The notes beneath the pieces are model-generated. The model had not been told where the DNA came from. It saw nothing but the letters and a program-made list of their open reading frames with translations, and did not search any database. Both the position numbers and the translations under genes were made by a program. This document shows positions 26,498-35,600 of a stretch of DNA of 64,000 bases, piece after piece (position 1 is the first letter of the stretch; each line of letters begins with the position of its first letter). Source of the stretch: Streptomyces sp. AC555_RSS877 (lineage in GTDB: Bacteria; Actinomycetota; Actinomycetes; Streptomycetales; Streptomycetaceae); NCBI RefSeq assembly GCF_019049245.1, contig NZ_JAGMUK010000183.1, forward strand, positions 62,001-126,000. Direction: 5' to 3'.

Positions 26498-27591
26498 AGA
26501 GCCACCTCCGCGCGGACGTCGTGGCGTGCGGCCCCGACCGCCGATTCGGCGAGCACCGCTCTGGCCTGGGCGGCGGCCTGTCGGCGGGAGCGGTCCTCGG
26601 CCACCGCGCGCAGCGCGGCCTGCCCTTCCGGGCCGAGCTGCAGCAGCGCGCGAGCCGCGGTGGCCGCCACATGTGGGTCGGGATCGCCGAGCAGCTCCGC
26701 CAGCGGGCCCGTCGCGACGACGGCTCCCAGAGTGCCGAGGGCCCCGGCGCCCACCATGCGCAGGGCGACCGGCTGACCGGGCCGGACAGCCGCCAGCAGC
26801 GGCTCCAGGCCGTCGGGCATACCCAGTCTGCCCAGCGCGCGTGCCGCCTTGATGCGTACCTCCATCTGGGGGTCCTCGCGCAGTGCACGGGCGATCTCGG
26901 ACGTATGGGAGACCACGCCGGTCGCGCCGATGACCTCGATGGTCACGGCTCTGGCGAGAGGCTCCGGATGTTCCAGTCCCGCGGCGACACTCCGCTGTGC
27001 CTCCGGTCCCAGGGAGATCAGCGCCCTGGTAACCACGGCGGGCGGCACCGCCCGCGGTCCGTGGAGGGCCTCGAGGAGGAACGGAACGGACTCCGGTCCC
27101 CCGCACCGGCCCAGCGCGCGTGCGGCGGCCAGGCGGACCTCGGGGTCGCGGTCGGCCAGCAGACGGCACAGCGACGGGGCGGCGGGACGGTGGCGCAGTT
27201 GACCGAGCACCTGGGCGGCGCGCCCCCGCCGGACCGCGCTGCGGCTCGACAGGGCGGCGACGGCGTCCACGACGGCCCCGCGCAGCTCGTACAGGCGGAC
27301 CAGCGCCGTACGGGCTCCGCCGGCGACCTTCCCCAGCAGCGCCGTCAGGTTCGGCTCCAGGGCGGCCCAGGTCCGCCTGTCGATCTCCGTCAGCCGGTGC
27401 AGCAGCTCGGTCTGCTCGTCGTCCTCCGCGCACAGGAGCTGCAGCAGGAGACCGCGCACCGGTGCCGCGATCCGCTCGCGTCTGCGCTGTCGGTGCCTGC
27501 GGACGAGCCGGTTGCCGACGATCAGCAGGCTCAGCACCGAGACGACGGCCAGCAGGCCCAGCAACGCGCCGCCGAGGAGGCCGGTGGGCAT
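26494..27591 (-). CDS. Membrane-anchored HEAT-repeat protein
   Basis: 365 residues from ATG 27591, which overlaps the receiver stop (TGATG); GTG 27594 is an alternative. One N-terminal span (GGALLGLLAVVSVLSLLIVG) is followed by a basic stretch and about eight HEAT-like units of ~30 residues, for example DRDPEVRLAAARALGRCGGPE, DPQMEVRIKAARALGRLGM and DPDPHVAATAARALLQLG. HEAT arrays act as protein-binding scaffolds. Its position directly before the glycosyltransferase, with a 4-bp overlap, suggests it assembles or gates that polymerase at the membrane. No enzymatic motif is present. Confidence 0.88.
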   Translation of the reverse strand: MPTGLLGGALLGLLAVVSVLSLLIVGNRLVRRHRQRRRERIAAPVRGLLLQLLCAEDDEQTELLHRLTEIDRRTWAALEPNLTALLGKVAGGARTALVRLYELRGAVVDAVAALSSRSAVRRGRAAQVLGQLRHRPAAPSLCRLLADRDPEVRLAAARALGRCGGPESVPFLLEALHGPRAVPPAVVTRALISLGPEAQRSVAAGLEHPEPLARAVTIEVIGATGVVSHTSEIARALREDPQMEVRIKAARALGRLGMPDGLEPLLAAVRPGQPVALRMVGAGALGTLGAVVATGPLAELLGDPDPHVAATAARALLQLGPEGQAALRAVAEDRSRRQAAAQARAVLAESAVGAARHDVRAEVAL

Positions 27592-27965
27592 CACCGTTCC
27601 ACCCGGTTGAGCACCGCGGTGACCCTGCTGGACAGCTCCCGCGGGCTGAACGGCTTGATGATGTAGTCGTCGGCTCCCGCCGCGAAGCCGACCTCGACGT
27701 CCGCTTCCTGGGACCGGGCGGTGATCATGATGACGGGGAGCGTCGCGGTCTGGGACGCCGCGCGCAGCTCCCGGCAGACGTCCAGACCCGACATGCCCGG
27801 CATCCGTATGTCGAGCAGTGCCAGGTCCACCGTGTTCTCACGCGCGGCCCGGAGCGCCGCCATTCCGTCCTCCACGGCCGTGACCTGGTGACCGCTCTGG
27901 GTCAGCTTGAACGCCACCAGATCCCGGATGTCCGCGTCGTCGTCGGCTATCAGGACATGAGCCAT
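27591..27965 (-). CDS. Single-domain response regulator
   Basis: 124 residues, a receiver domain only. The acidic pocket is IADDDADI, the phospho-acceptor Asp lies in LALLDIRMPG (~res 53), the switch Thr in VIMITARS and the Lys in YIIKPF. No output domain follows, so it works as a phosphate shuttle or by protein contact, like CheY or Spo0F. The start overlaps the stop of the preceding receiver (TAATG), and its stop overlaps the HEAT gene. Candidate phosphodonors are the kinase at 22914-25013 in the same operon and the HPt of the hybrid kinase. Confidence 0.92.
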   Translation of the reverse strand: MAHVLIADDDADIRDLVAFKLTQSGHQVTAVEDGMAALRAARENTVDLALLDIRMPGMSGLDVCRELRAASQTATLPVIMITARSQEADVEVGFAAGADDYIIKPFSPRELSSRVTAVLNRVER

Positions 27966-28378
27966 TACTCCTCCTGGGACTCATGGGACTCATGGGACTC
28001 ATGGGCCAGGGAGTTTCGGTAGGAGTCCACGAGCCGTGCCACGGCCGACTGCCGGAACGGTTTGGCCAGCACCTCGTCCGCGAGGCCGATCAGATCTTCC
28101 GGGTCGAGCACCGAGGAGACGACCAGACGGCATCCCCTCGTCCGCTCGTCCGCCCGCAGTCTGCGGACGACCTCCCGTCCGTCGATGCCGGGCAGCAACA
28201 CGTCGACGACCGCGATGTCCGGAGGGTCGGCGAAGGCGAGCCCGAGCCCCTCTTCCCCCGAGTACGCGACGGCCACGGGGCATCCCCGCTCGCGGAAGTG
28301 CCGCTCCAGCAGGGCGCTCACATCCTGGTCGTCCTCGATCACGAGTACGCGCGGTGGGAACATCACCGTCCTGTCCAC
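27965..28378 (-). CDS. Single-domain response regulator with repetitive His-Glu-Ser tail
   Basis: 137 residues from GTG 28378; an internal ATG at 28363 (MFPPRVLVIEDD) is a good alternative. Receiver residues are complete: VIEDDQDV, phospho-Asp in IAVVDVLLPGID, VVSSVLD and LAKPF. The last residues read HESHESHESQEE, encoded by three exact 9-bp repeats, and look like a recent slippage expansion. It is the first gene of the five-gene coupled set (receiver, receiver, HEAT, glycosyltransferase, kinase), so the operon promoter should lie upstream, between 28379 and the aat-like gene. No DNA-binding domain is present. Confidence 0.9.
   Translation of the reverse strand: MDRTVMFPPRVLVIEDDQDVSALLERHFRERGCPVAVAYSGEEGLGLAFADPPDIAVVDVLLPGIDGREVVRRLRADERTRGCRLVVSSVLDPEDLIGLADEVLAKPFRQSAVARLVDSYRNSLAHESHESHESQEE
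27976..28002. repeat. Three exact 9-bp tandem repeats inside a coding region
   Basis: GGGACTCAT repeated at 27976, 27985 and 27994. On the coding (minus) strand this gives three ATGAGTCCC units, read in frame as the His-Glu-Ser tail of the receiver. Unit length keeps the frame, so copy-number change would alter only tail length. Confidence 0.85.
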
Positions 28379-28545
28379 GAAGTCAGACTGTCAGTCACAA
28401 GCTAGAACCAATAGTTCACTTTCACCACATATGACCCAACGATCCCGCTGGACACCGCCTCACCCATCACCGACTGTGACGAACAGGCTCCGGCAGAGGA
28501 CGGCAGATGAGCAGGCTCGGGCGCCGGGCAGCGCGACGAACACGG

Positions 28546-29334
28546 TCAGCGCGATCGCGCGGGCTGGGCGAGGCGGCGGGCGGGCAAGGTGGCGGTGGGC
28601 ATCGGGAGGCTGTCGCGCGCGGTGCGGCGGAGGTGTCGCACGTACTGCTCTCGCGGGAGGAGAATGCAGCCGAGGTCGCGGACGTGCGGGCTGTCCCGCT
28701 GCGCGTCGAGCAGCTCGCCGCCGACATGTGCGAAACGCGCGGCGAGGTCGCTCACCGCGACCTTCGAGGCGCCGGGACGCCGGAAGAACATCGAGTCCAT
28801 GCTGAAGACCGGTCCGACCCTGAGGCCGAAGACGCCGCCGATCAGATTGCCGTCCTCCCACACCTCGACGCTGTGAGCGTGACCCAGTTCGTGCAGGCGG
28901 ATCAAGCTCGCGATCAGCTCCTCGGTGAGCCACAGCGGGACACGGTCGCCGCGGCATTCGCGGACGACCCGCTCGAACCCGCGGTCCAGGCTGGTCGACC
29001 ACGGCAGCCGGTTGCGCAGCCGCCGGGCGAGGCTCCGGCTCAGGTGGGCAGCCGAGACGGGCAGCACCGGCCTGGGGTCGGGTGACCACCAGGAGACGGC
29101 GAAGGGATCGGCCAATTCCTCCCCCACGAGCCGGATGCCGCCCTCCTGGACCTGATCGGCGAAGACCACTTCGTTGAGGGCGCGGGTGTACTCGTCGGAT
29201 GCCGGGAACGGATAGACCCCGGCGCGGTACGCCGCCAGGAGGCCGACGGGACTGAGGTCGGCGCAGAAGGCCACCGGACCGTCGGGCGCTGCCGCCAGCA
29301 CGTCCAGTGCCTCCCAGCCGGGGCATCGGCTCAC
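28546..29334 (-). CDS. Leucyl/phenylalanyl-tRNA-protein transferase homologue in an NRPS operon
   Basis: 262 residues from GTG 29334, which overlaps the NRPS stop (GTGA). Family motifs: GDLSP-like ADLSPVGLLAAYRAGVYPF, WWSPDPRPVL (~res 82-91), HLSRSLARRLRN, LIRLHELGHAHSVEVWEDG, LIGGVFGLRVGPVF and GGELLDAQ. The family moves Leu/Phe/Met from aminoacyl-tRNA to the alpha-amine of proteins starting with Lys or Arg. Compared with E. coli Aat there is a ~30-residue insertion between YPF and WWSPDPR, and the conserved ESMF reads DSMF. Translational coupling to a one-module NRPS argues for a biosynthetic rather than protein-degradation role: aminoacylating the amino acid held on the NRPS carrier domain. 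A housekeeping role remains possible. Confidence 0.9.
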   Translation of the reverse strand: MSRCPGWEALDVLAAAPDGPVAFCADLSPVGLLAAYRAGVYPFPASDEYTRALNEVVFADQVQEGGIRLVGEELADPFAVSWWSPDPRPVLPVSAAHLSRSLARRLRNRLPWSTSLDRGFERVVRECRGDRVPLWLTEELIASLIRLHELGHAHSVEVWEDGNLIGGVFGLRVGPVFSMDSMFFRRPGASKVAVSDLAARFAHVGGELLDAQRDSPHVRDLGCILLPREQYVRHLRRTARDSLPMPTATLPARRLAQPARSR

Positions 29335-32300
29335 CACCGTGCCGCTCCCTGCCCTCGGTTGTTCACCTGCCGGACGGGCTCGGGCTGTTCGAGGTAGTGG
29401 ATGTAGCGGTCCATCATCTCCGCGTCCACGGGCGGAATGTCGATCCCGGCGTCCACCAGTGCCCGTTCCGCGTTGTTGCGGGTGAACTCCGGGAAAACAC
29501 CCTGGAAGTACATCTCGCTCACGGTGATGTCGGCGTGGTGGCACAGGTCGACGAAGAGCGGGACGAACGGTGTTATCGCGTCGGTGGGGTGTCCGGCCGC
29601 GTACTTCACCAGAGCGGCGATCCACTCGGCGTAGGGGATCTTCTGCACCGGATATCCCCGCTGGCGCATGCGCTCGGCCAGCGAATCCAGCAGGGTGGGA
29701 CGGGGGTTGGTGAGGTGGTAGACCTCACCGCGCGCGGGTTGGCGGGTGGAGATGTGTCCGATTGCGCGGACGAGGCGGTCGGCCGGCAGGAAGTCCAGCG
29801 GCAGCGGGACGTCAGGGCACAGCCCGGTCCGCCCGATGAAGCGGATGAGGGCGGCCATTTCGCTGCTGGTGTTCACCACGCCGGTACCGCTGCTGCCCGT
29901 GATGTCCATCAGGCGGTAGACGGCGACCGGCAAGCCCGCGTCGGACGCCTTCTTCAGCAGCGCCTCGGCGACCCATTTTGTCTCCACGTATCCCACCGAC
30001 AGATGTTCCGGGAAGCCCAGGGGCGTGCTCTCGGTCACCTCGCGCACCCCGGCCGGCCCGAATCCGGCGAGCACCGCCATGCTGGAGGCGAAGTGGACGG
30101 GGACGGCCCTGCCGGCGGCGAGGCGGATGATCTCGTATGTTCCGTCGACGTTCACCGCGCGCAACTCGTGATACGGGTAGATGAAGTTGACCTGGGCGCC
30201 GAAGTGGTAGACGGCGTCGACGGTCGATCCCAGCTCCTCGAACCGGCCGGGAGACAGCCCCAGTCCGGGCTTGCCCAGGTCGCCGACGACCGGCTGGACG
30301 CGCGCGCTGGACAGATCGCTGAGGACGTACCGCTGGTGGCTCGAGCGGATCATCTCCATGCCGTGCTGCTCGTCCGAGGCCCTGACGAGGCAGAGGATCC
30401 GGCCCGTCGTGCTGCGCAGCAGCTCGTCGATCATGTGCGCGCCGCAGAATCCCGTCGCCCCGGTGAGAAGGACGTCGCCGGGGTGCCGGTGATCGGGAGC
30501 CGGCGCGTCACGGCCCACCGCCGGAACGCGCCGATCGGTCTCCGAGGCGAAGTCGACGCTTCCGCCCTCCGGGTGGGTCAGTGTGCCGGCACGTGCCTGG
30601 CGAACGGACTCGGCGAACGCGGATAGCATCGGCTGCCGCAGCAGCGAACGGGTCAGGTCGCGGATCTGTGTGACTCCGATGCCGAATATGACACGGGTCC
30701 GGGCAAGCATCTCCATGGCCAGCAGCGAGTTGCCGCCCAGCTCGAAGAAGTCGTCGTGCGGACGGACGTAGTCGACACCCAGGATCTGACACCACAGCTG
30801 GGCCAGCCCCTGCGGCACGGGACGGTCGTCAGCGCCGGCCGTCGTCGCCGCGGTCCCGGATTGCGGCACGGCCCTGCGGTCGAGCTTTCCGCTGGGCGCG
30901 ACGGGCAGCCGTTCCACCGCGTGAAACGCTGCCGGGATCATGTAGCCCGGCAGGACCTCGGCGAGTGCCGGCCGCAGCCGTCGCAGCGCCGCCTCGCCGC
31001 CGGCCGCCTGCGGCGAGGCCGGCGTGTAGTACGCGATCAGGTCCCGGTCGCCGTCCTCGCGTGTCCTGGCCACCACCATCGCCTGGCCGATCTCCGGGCG
31101 GGAGACGAGCGCGGCCTCGATCTCGGCCGGGTCGACCCGGAACCCGCGGATCTTCATCTGGTCGTCGATCCGGCCCAGGACTTCCAGGTTGCCGTCCGAG
31201 CGCCAACGGCCCAGATCCCCGGTGCGATACATCCGGTCCCCCGGCGCGGAACCGTACGGTTCGGGCAGGAACTGCCGTGCGGTCAGGGCGGGTTGCCGCC
31301 AGACACCACGCGCGAGCCCCTGACCGCCGACGTAGATTTCGCCGCGCTCGCCCGGCGGCACCGGGCGTAGTTCGGCGTCGAGCACGTGGACACGGTTGCC
31401 CTCGAGGGGCCTGCCGACCGGGGCGATGGCGGTGTCCGGCGCGGCGAGCGCTTCCTGGTTCAGGTCGCAGAGCGTGGAGGTGATGGTGGTCTCGGTGAGC
31501 CCGTAGGCGTTGACGAGCCGTGCACCGGGGATCCGGCGCAGAACGGCGCGGCAGTCCTTCGCGGTGACGATCTCGCCGCCCACGATGACGAGCCTCAGCG
31601 ACGCGCTGATCTCGCCGCGGTCCGCCACGGAGACGATCCGGTGCCAGTAGGCGGGGGGCAGGTCGGCGACGGTGATCCCGAGCTCGGGCAGGCGGCGCAG
31701 CAGGTCGGTGGGCGCCCACGTCGCTGTTCCCGCGAGGATGAGCGTCGCGCCGCTGATCAGCGTGGCGAAGATCTGCTCCAGTGAGGTGTCGAAGCCGAGC
31801 GCCGCCGCGTGCAGCACCCGGTCGCAGGGCGTCAGTTCGTATGCCCGGGCCACCGCGGTGAGCGAGTGGGCCAGTGACCGGTGGCTGATCATCACCCCCT
31901 TGGGGGGCCCGGTGGATCCGGAGGTGTAGATCACGTAGGCGAGGTCGTCCGGCCGGGGGCCGCGGGCCGGCCGCGGTGCCTCCAGCGGCGCCTGCGTGGC
32001 CGGTGCTCCGGGGGGTTCGGCGTAGACGATCCGCGCCTCGCACCCGGCGAACATCGGGGCGTGCTCGCGGCTCGAGACGATGAGGCGTGAACCGGTCTCC
32101 CCGAGCAGTGCGACCATCCGTTGCCGTGGAGTCGCCGGGTCGAGGGGCAGGAACGCGCCTCCGGAGCTCAGCGCCGCCAGCAGCGCGACGATCAGCTCGG
32201 GCACGCGGTCGAGGCACACGGTGACGACGGACTCCGCGCCGACGCCCGCCTCCCGCAACTGGTCGGCAAGCCGGTCGGCGCGGCCGCTCAGCTCGGCGTA

Positions 32301-32615
32301 GCTGAGCCGACTGTCGTCCGAGAGCACCGCGAGAGCGGACGGCTCACGCCGCGCCCGCTCCCGGACCAGCTCAGGCACGGTGCTCGGCCAGGACTCCGGG
32401 GGCCGGCCCTCGGCGCGGGCGCTCGCGGGCCGCATGTCGGTCCACAGGCGGTCGACCAGACTCGCGCACCACGCGGCCGACTCCGGTCCGCCGATCCGAC
32501 GCCACCCGGCCGGAATCCGGCGGTCGGCGGGCCAGATCGCGTACTGCTCCTCGTCGTTGCGCAGCACGACGCACGGTGCAGCCGACTCTGCCGGCAACTG
32601 TTCACGTTCCGTCAC
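29331..32615 (-). CDS. Single-module NRPS: MbtH - adenylation - carrier - thioester reductase
   Basis: 1094 residues from GTG 32615 with a GGAGG site. Residues ~15-63 form an MbtH domain (NDEEQYAIWP, PAGWRRIG, LWTDMRP) fused to the enzyme it normally activates in trans. The adenylation domain (~80-590) has YTSGSTGPPKG, NAYGLTETT, YRTGDLGRW and PSGKLDR. The carrier is FFELGGNSLLAM (pantetheine Ser, ~res 645). The reductase (~735-1060) has the NAD(P)H loop LLTGATGFCGAH and YVETK of the Tyr-x3-Lys pair. There is no condensation or thioesterase domain. Ten pocket positions aligned by eye to GrsA read D-T-E-D-I-G-A-I-T-K; E239/D278 suggests a basic amino acid. It should load one residue and release it as an aldehyde. 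Coupled to the aat-like gene. Confidence 0.92.
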   Translation of the reverse strand: MTEREQLPAESAAPCVVLRNDEEQYAIWPADRRIPAGWRRIGGPESAAWCASLVDRLWTDMRPASARAEGRPPESWPSTVPELVRERARREPSALAVLSDDSRLSYAELSGRADRLADQLREAGVGAESVVTVCLDRVPELIVALLAALSSGGAFLPLDPATPRQRMVALLGETGSRLIVSSREHAPMFAGCEARIVYAEPPGAPATQAPLEAPRPARGPRPDDLAYVIYTSGSTGPPKGVMISHRSLAHSLTAVARAYELTPCDRVLHAAALGFDTSLEQIFATLISGATLILAGTATWAPTDLLRRLPELGITVADLPPAYWHRIVSVADRGEISASLRLVIVGGEIVTAKDCRAVLRRIPGARLVNAYGLTETTITSTLCDLNQEALAAPDTAIAPVGRPLEGNRVHVLDAELRPVPPGERGEIYVGGQGLARGVWRQPALTARQFLPEPYGSAPGDRMYRTGDLGRWRSDGNLEVLGRIDDQMKIRGFRVDPAEIEAALVSRPEIGQAMVVARTREDGDRDLIAYYTPASPQAAGGEAALRRLRPALAEVLPGYMIPAAFHAVERLPVAPSGKLDRRAVPQSGTAATTAGADDRPVPQGLAQLWCQILGVDYVRPHDDFFELGGNSLLAMEMLARTRVIFGIGVTQIRDLTRSLLRQPMLSAFAESVRQARAGTLTHPEGGSVDFASETDRRVPAVGRDAPAPDHRHPGDVLLTGATGFCGAHMIDELLRSTTGRILCLVRASDEQHGMEMIRSSHQRYVLSDLSSARVQPVVGDLGKPGLGLSPGRFEELGSTVDAVYHFGAQVNFIYPYHELRAVNVDGTYEIIRLAAGRAVPVHFASSMAVLAGFGPAGVREVTESTPLGFPEHLSVGYVETKWVAEALLKKASDAGLPVAVYRLMDITGSSGTGVVNTSSEMAALIRFIGRTGLCPDVPLPLDFLPADRLVRAIGHISTRQPARGEVYHLTNPRPTLLDSLAERMRQRGYPVQKIPYAEWIAALVKYAAGHPTDAITPFVPLFVDLCHHADITVSEMYFQGVFPEFTRNNAERALVDAGIDIPPVDAEMMDRYIHYLEQPEPVRQVNNRGQGAARW

Positions 32616-32687
32616 TCGGGCCTCCTGCCTTCGCGCGGCGCCCTGCGGAGCACGATCTGCGCCCCTAGCGGGAAAGGGCCGCCGCCA

Positions 32688-35600
32688 TCACCGCTCCCCT
32701 TCCACGGGCCTCACAGGCAATCCGGCCAGGCGGCCGAGCGGCGGCGCGAGGATGAGTTGTTCCGCCTCCTCGGCGCTGACCGGTTCGGCGAAGAGATACC
32801 CCTGAGCCAACCGGCAGCCCATGGAGATCAGCAATTCCTGCTGCCTCACGTTCTCCACTCCTTCGGCGATAACCGTGAGGCCGAGGGTGTCGGCGAGATG
32901 CGTGATGCCCTCGACAAGGGCGTACTGTTCCGACGAGTGCCCGAGTTCGTCGACGAACGACTTGTCTATCTTGAGTATCGAGATGGGGAACTCACGCAGA
33001 TAGCTCAGCGACGAGTAGCCCGTTCCGAAGTCGTCGATCGCGATACGGATACCGAGGTCTGTGAGCGAATTCATCTCGGCCAGGATACGTTCGTCGTTGT
33101 ACATCAGCACGCTCTCGGTCAGTTCCAGTACGAGAGACGACGGTTCGATGCCGGAGAGATCCAGGGCACGCCGGACCACGTTGTAGAACTCGTCGTCCCG
33201 GAACTGACGTGGCGACACGTTCACGCTGATGTAAGGGACGTTGCGGTCGGCCGCCCCGCCGCGCAGCACGGAGTCCTTCCACCGGACCGTCTCGGCCGCG
33301 GCCTGGTCGAGCACCCACGCGCCGAGCGGGACGATCTGCCCGCTCTCCTCGGCCAGCGTGATGAACTGCTCCGGCAACACCATGCCGCGCGTGGAGTGCG
33401 GCCAGCGAACGAGCGCCTCGAAGCCGGCGATCCGACCGCTGGCCAGCTCCACGATGGGCTGGTAAAGCACCAGGAAGGAAGTCTCGATCGTCGAACTGTC
33501 CAGGGCCTCCTGCAGATTGGCACGCTCAGCCATGCCGCTCTGCAGTTCCGGGTGGTAGTGGCGCCACTGGCGCTTGCCCGCCATCTTCGCCGAGTACAGC
33601 GCGAGATCAGCGTGTGTCAGCAGTTCGACCGAGTCGATGCTGTCTTCCGTCGTCGCGACGCCGATGCTGGCGTACGTGCTCATCGGCCCCACACTGAGCC
33701 GGAACGGCTCGGCGAACACGCTCATCAGGTGTTCGGTGAACCGCTCCACACCCTCCGTCGTGACGGAGCCCTCCACCAGCAGTGCGAACTCGTCGCCGCC
33801 GATGCGCGCGGCGGTGTCGGAGGCACGCACGGCGGTCTGCAGCCGGAGTGACAGCGCGACCAGGAGTTCGTCGCCCACACCGTGGCCGTGTATGTCGTTG
33901 ATTACCTTGAAGTCGTCCACGTCGATGAAGAGCACACCGACCACCGTGCCGTCGCGCTGAGCCTGCGCCAGAGCGTGGTTGACCCGGTCCTGGAAGAGCA
34001 CGCGGTTGGCCAGGTTGGTGAGCGAGTCGTGGAACGCCTGGTGGGTGAGTTCGCGTTCGAGTTTGCGCTGTTCGGTCACGTCCCGCAAGGTGAGCACGAC
34101 TCCACCGACGGTCGCCTCCTCCCGCAGGTCGCTCCACCTCACCTCGACCTCGATGGACGACCGGTCGGCGCGGAGCATGCGCCAGTGCTCGCGCTTGCTC
34201 TGGCACTCGCCTTTCCGTATCCGGCCGAGTGTCTCGACCACCGCGCGGCTGTCCTGCGGTGGCACCAGATCGACGAGGAGGGTGCCCTGCAGGTCCGGAA
34301 CGCCGAGCACCTGGCCGGCTGAGGGGCTGGCGTAACGGACCCGGTCGTCGTCGTCGAGGATCAGGATGACCTCGGAGGCGTTCTGCACCAGCGTGCGGAA
34401 GTACATCTCGCTGTTGCGCCGGTTGACCTCCTGGGCGAGGGTGACCCGCGCGGCGGCAAGTGCTGCCTGCGCGGCGAGAGTCGCCAGCGTGTCGCGGAGC
34501 ACGAGCAGGTCCTGCTCGTTCCCGGCCACGATCAGCACCCCCATCAATGGATCGCCCGAGGGGTGATCCTGCGCGGCGAGCGGGCAGACCAGCGCGTGGC
34601 CGGTGCGGGTCGGCTCCTTGTCCGAGCCCATGAGGCGGGCGGCAAGATCGGGCCCCACACCGTCGAGGCTCACCAGGCGGTTCTCGCCGGACGCGATCAG
34701 TTCCCGTACGGCTGCGGTCGCCCGCACGGTCAGGGGCCCGCGCAGGGCGTCGTGCGCCCCGTTCACCCAGAACGTGTTGTCCGGCAGGGTGAGCAGCGCG
34801 GAACGCGGTGGCCCGTGCGACATCAGCTGCGTCACCGCGGAGTGGACGGCGGCGGCCACATCCCGCAGCTCGCCCGCTCCGCCCAGCGACGACACCGCGT
34901 TGCGCAGCACCTTCTCCCGGCCGACCGCCCGCCGGTGGGTGGCCACCACCCCCGACAGACGGTAGAGCACGAGGAGGAAGAGCACTGCGGAGAAGACCCC
35001 GATGACGCCGACGTTGGACCTGACGCCGCGCACCGCCTCCGTCAGGAGGATGGCCGGGGCGATCAGCGACGCCAGGGTGAGCAGGCTCAGCCGGCCCGTG
35101 CCGGTCTCGGCTCGCCATTGCACCGGTTGCGTCAGCCGACGCATGGACGGATGGAGCGCGGCGGCCGCCCAGGCGCCGTACAGGACGGCCCAGCCGAGTT
35201 CGACCGCGCTACCCGTGCGCCACGTTCCGTTCAGCTGGATCAGCCCGTAAAGCACGTCGGCGGTGAGCAGGCCGAGGGTGCCCACGGTGAGCAGCATGAG
35301 CGAGCGGCTCTTGCCGCCCCGTCCGACGAGCAGCCGCAGCAGCATCGCCAGGACGAGGATGTCGCCGAGCGGATAGGCGATGGCGAACGCCTTCTGCCAC
35401 CAGCTCAGACCCGCGGCACGGGCGTACGGATCGATGAGGAAGAGCCACGACAGCAGAGCCAGGCCGACCGTCAGTGTCAGCGCGTCGACGAGGCTCGCCC
35501 GGTCGCGCCAACCTGTGCGCCAGTGCACGAAGCCCAGCAGCCCGGCCGCATAGAGCGGATATGCGGCGAGATAGAAGCCGTCGGCGATCGACGGGAACGG

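Noticed and set aside
29331..32615. NRPS as part of a siderophore cluster because of its MbtH domain
   Set aside because: No condensation domain, hydroxylase, transporter or ferric-uptake genes are nearby, and the reductase terminus is atypical for siderophores.
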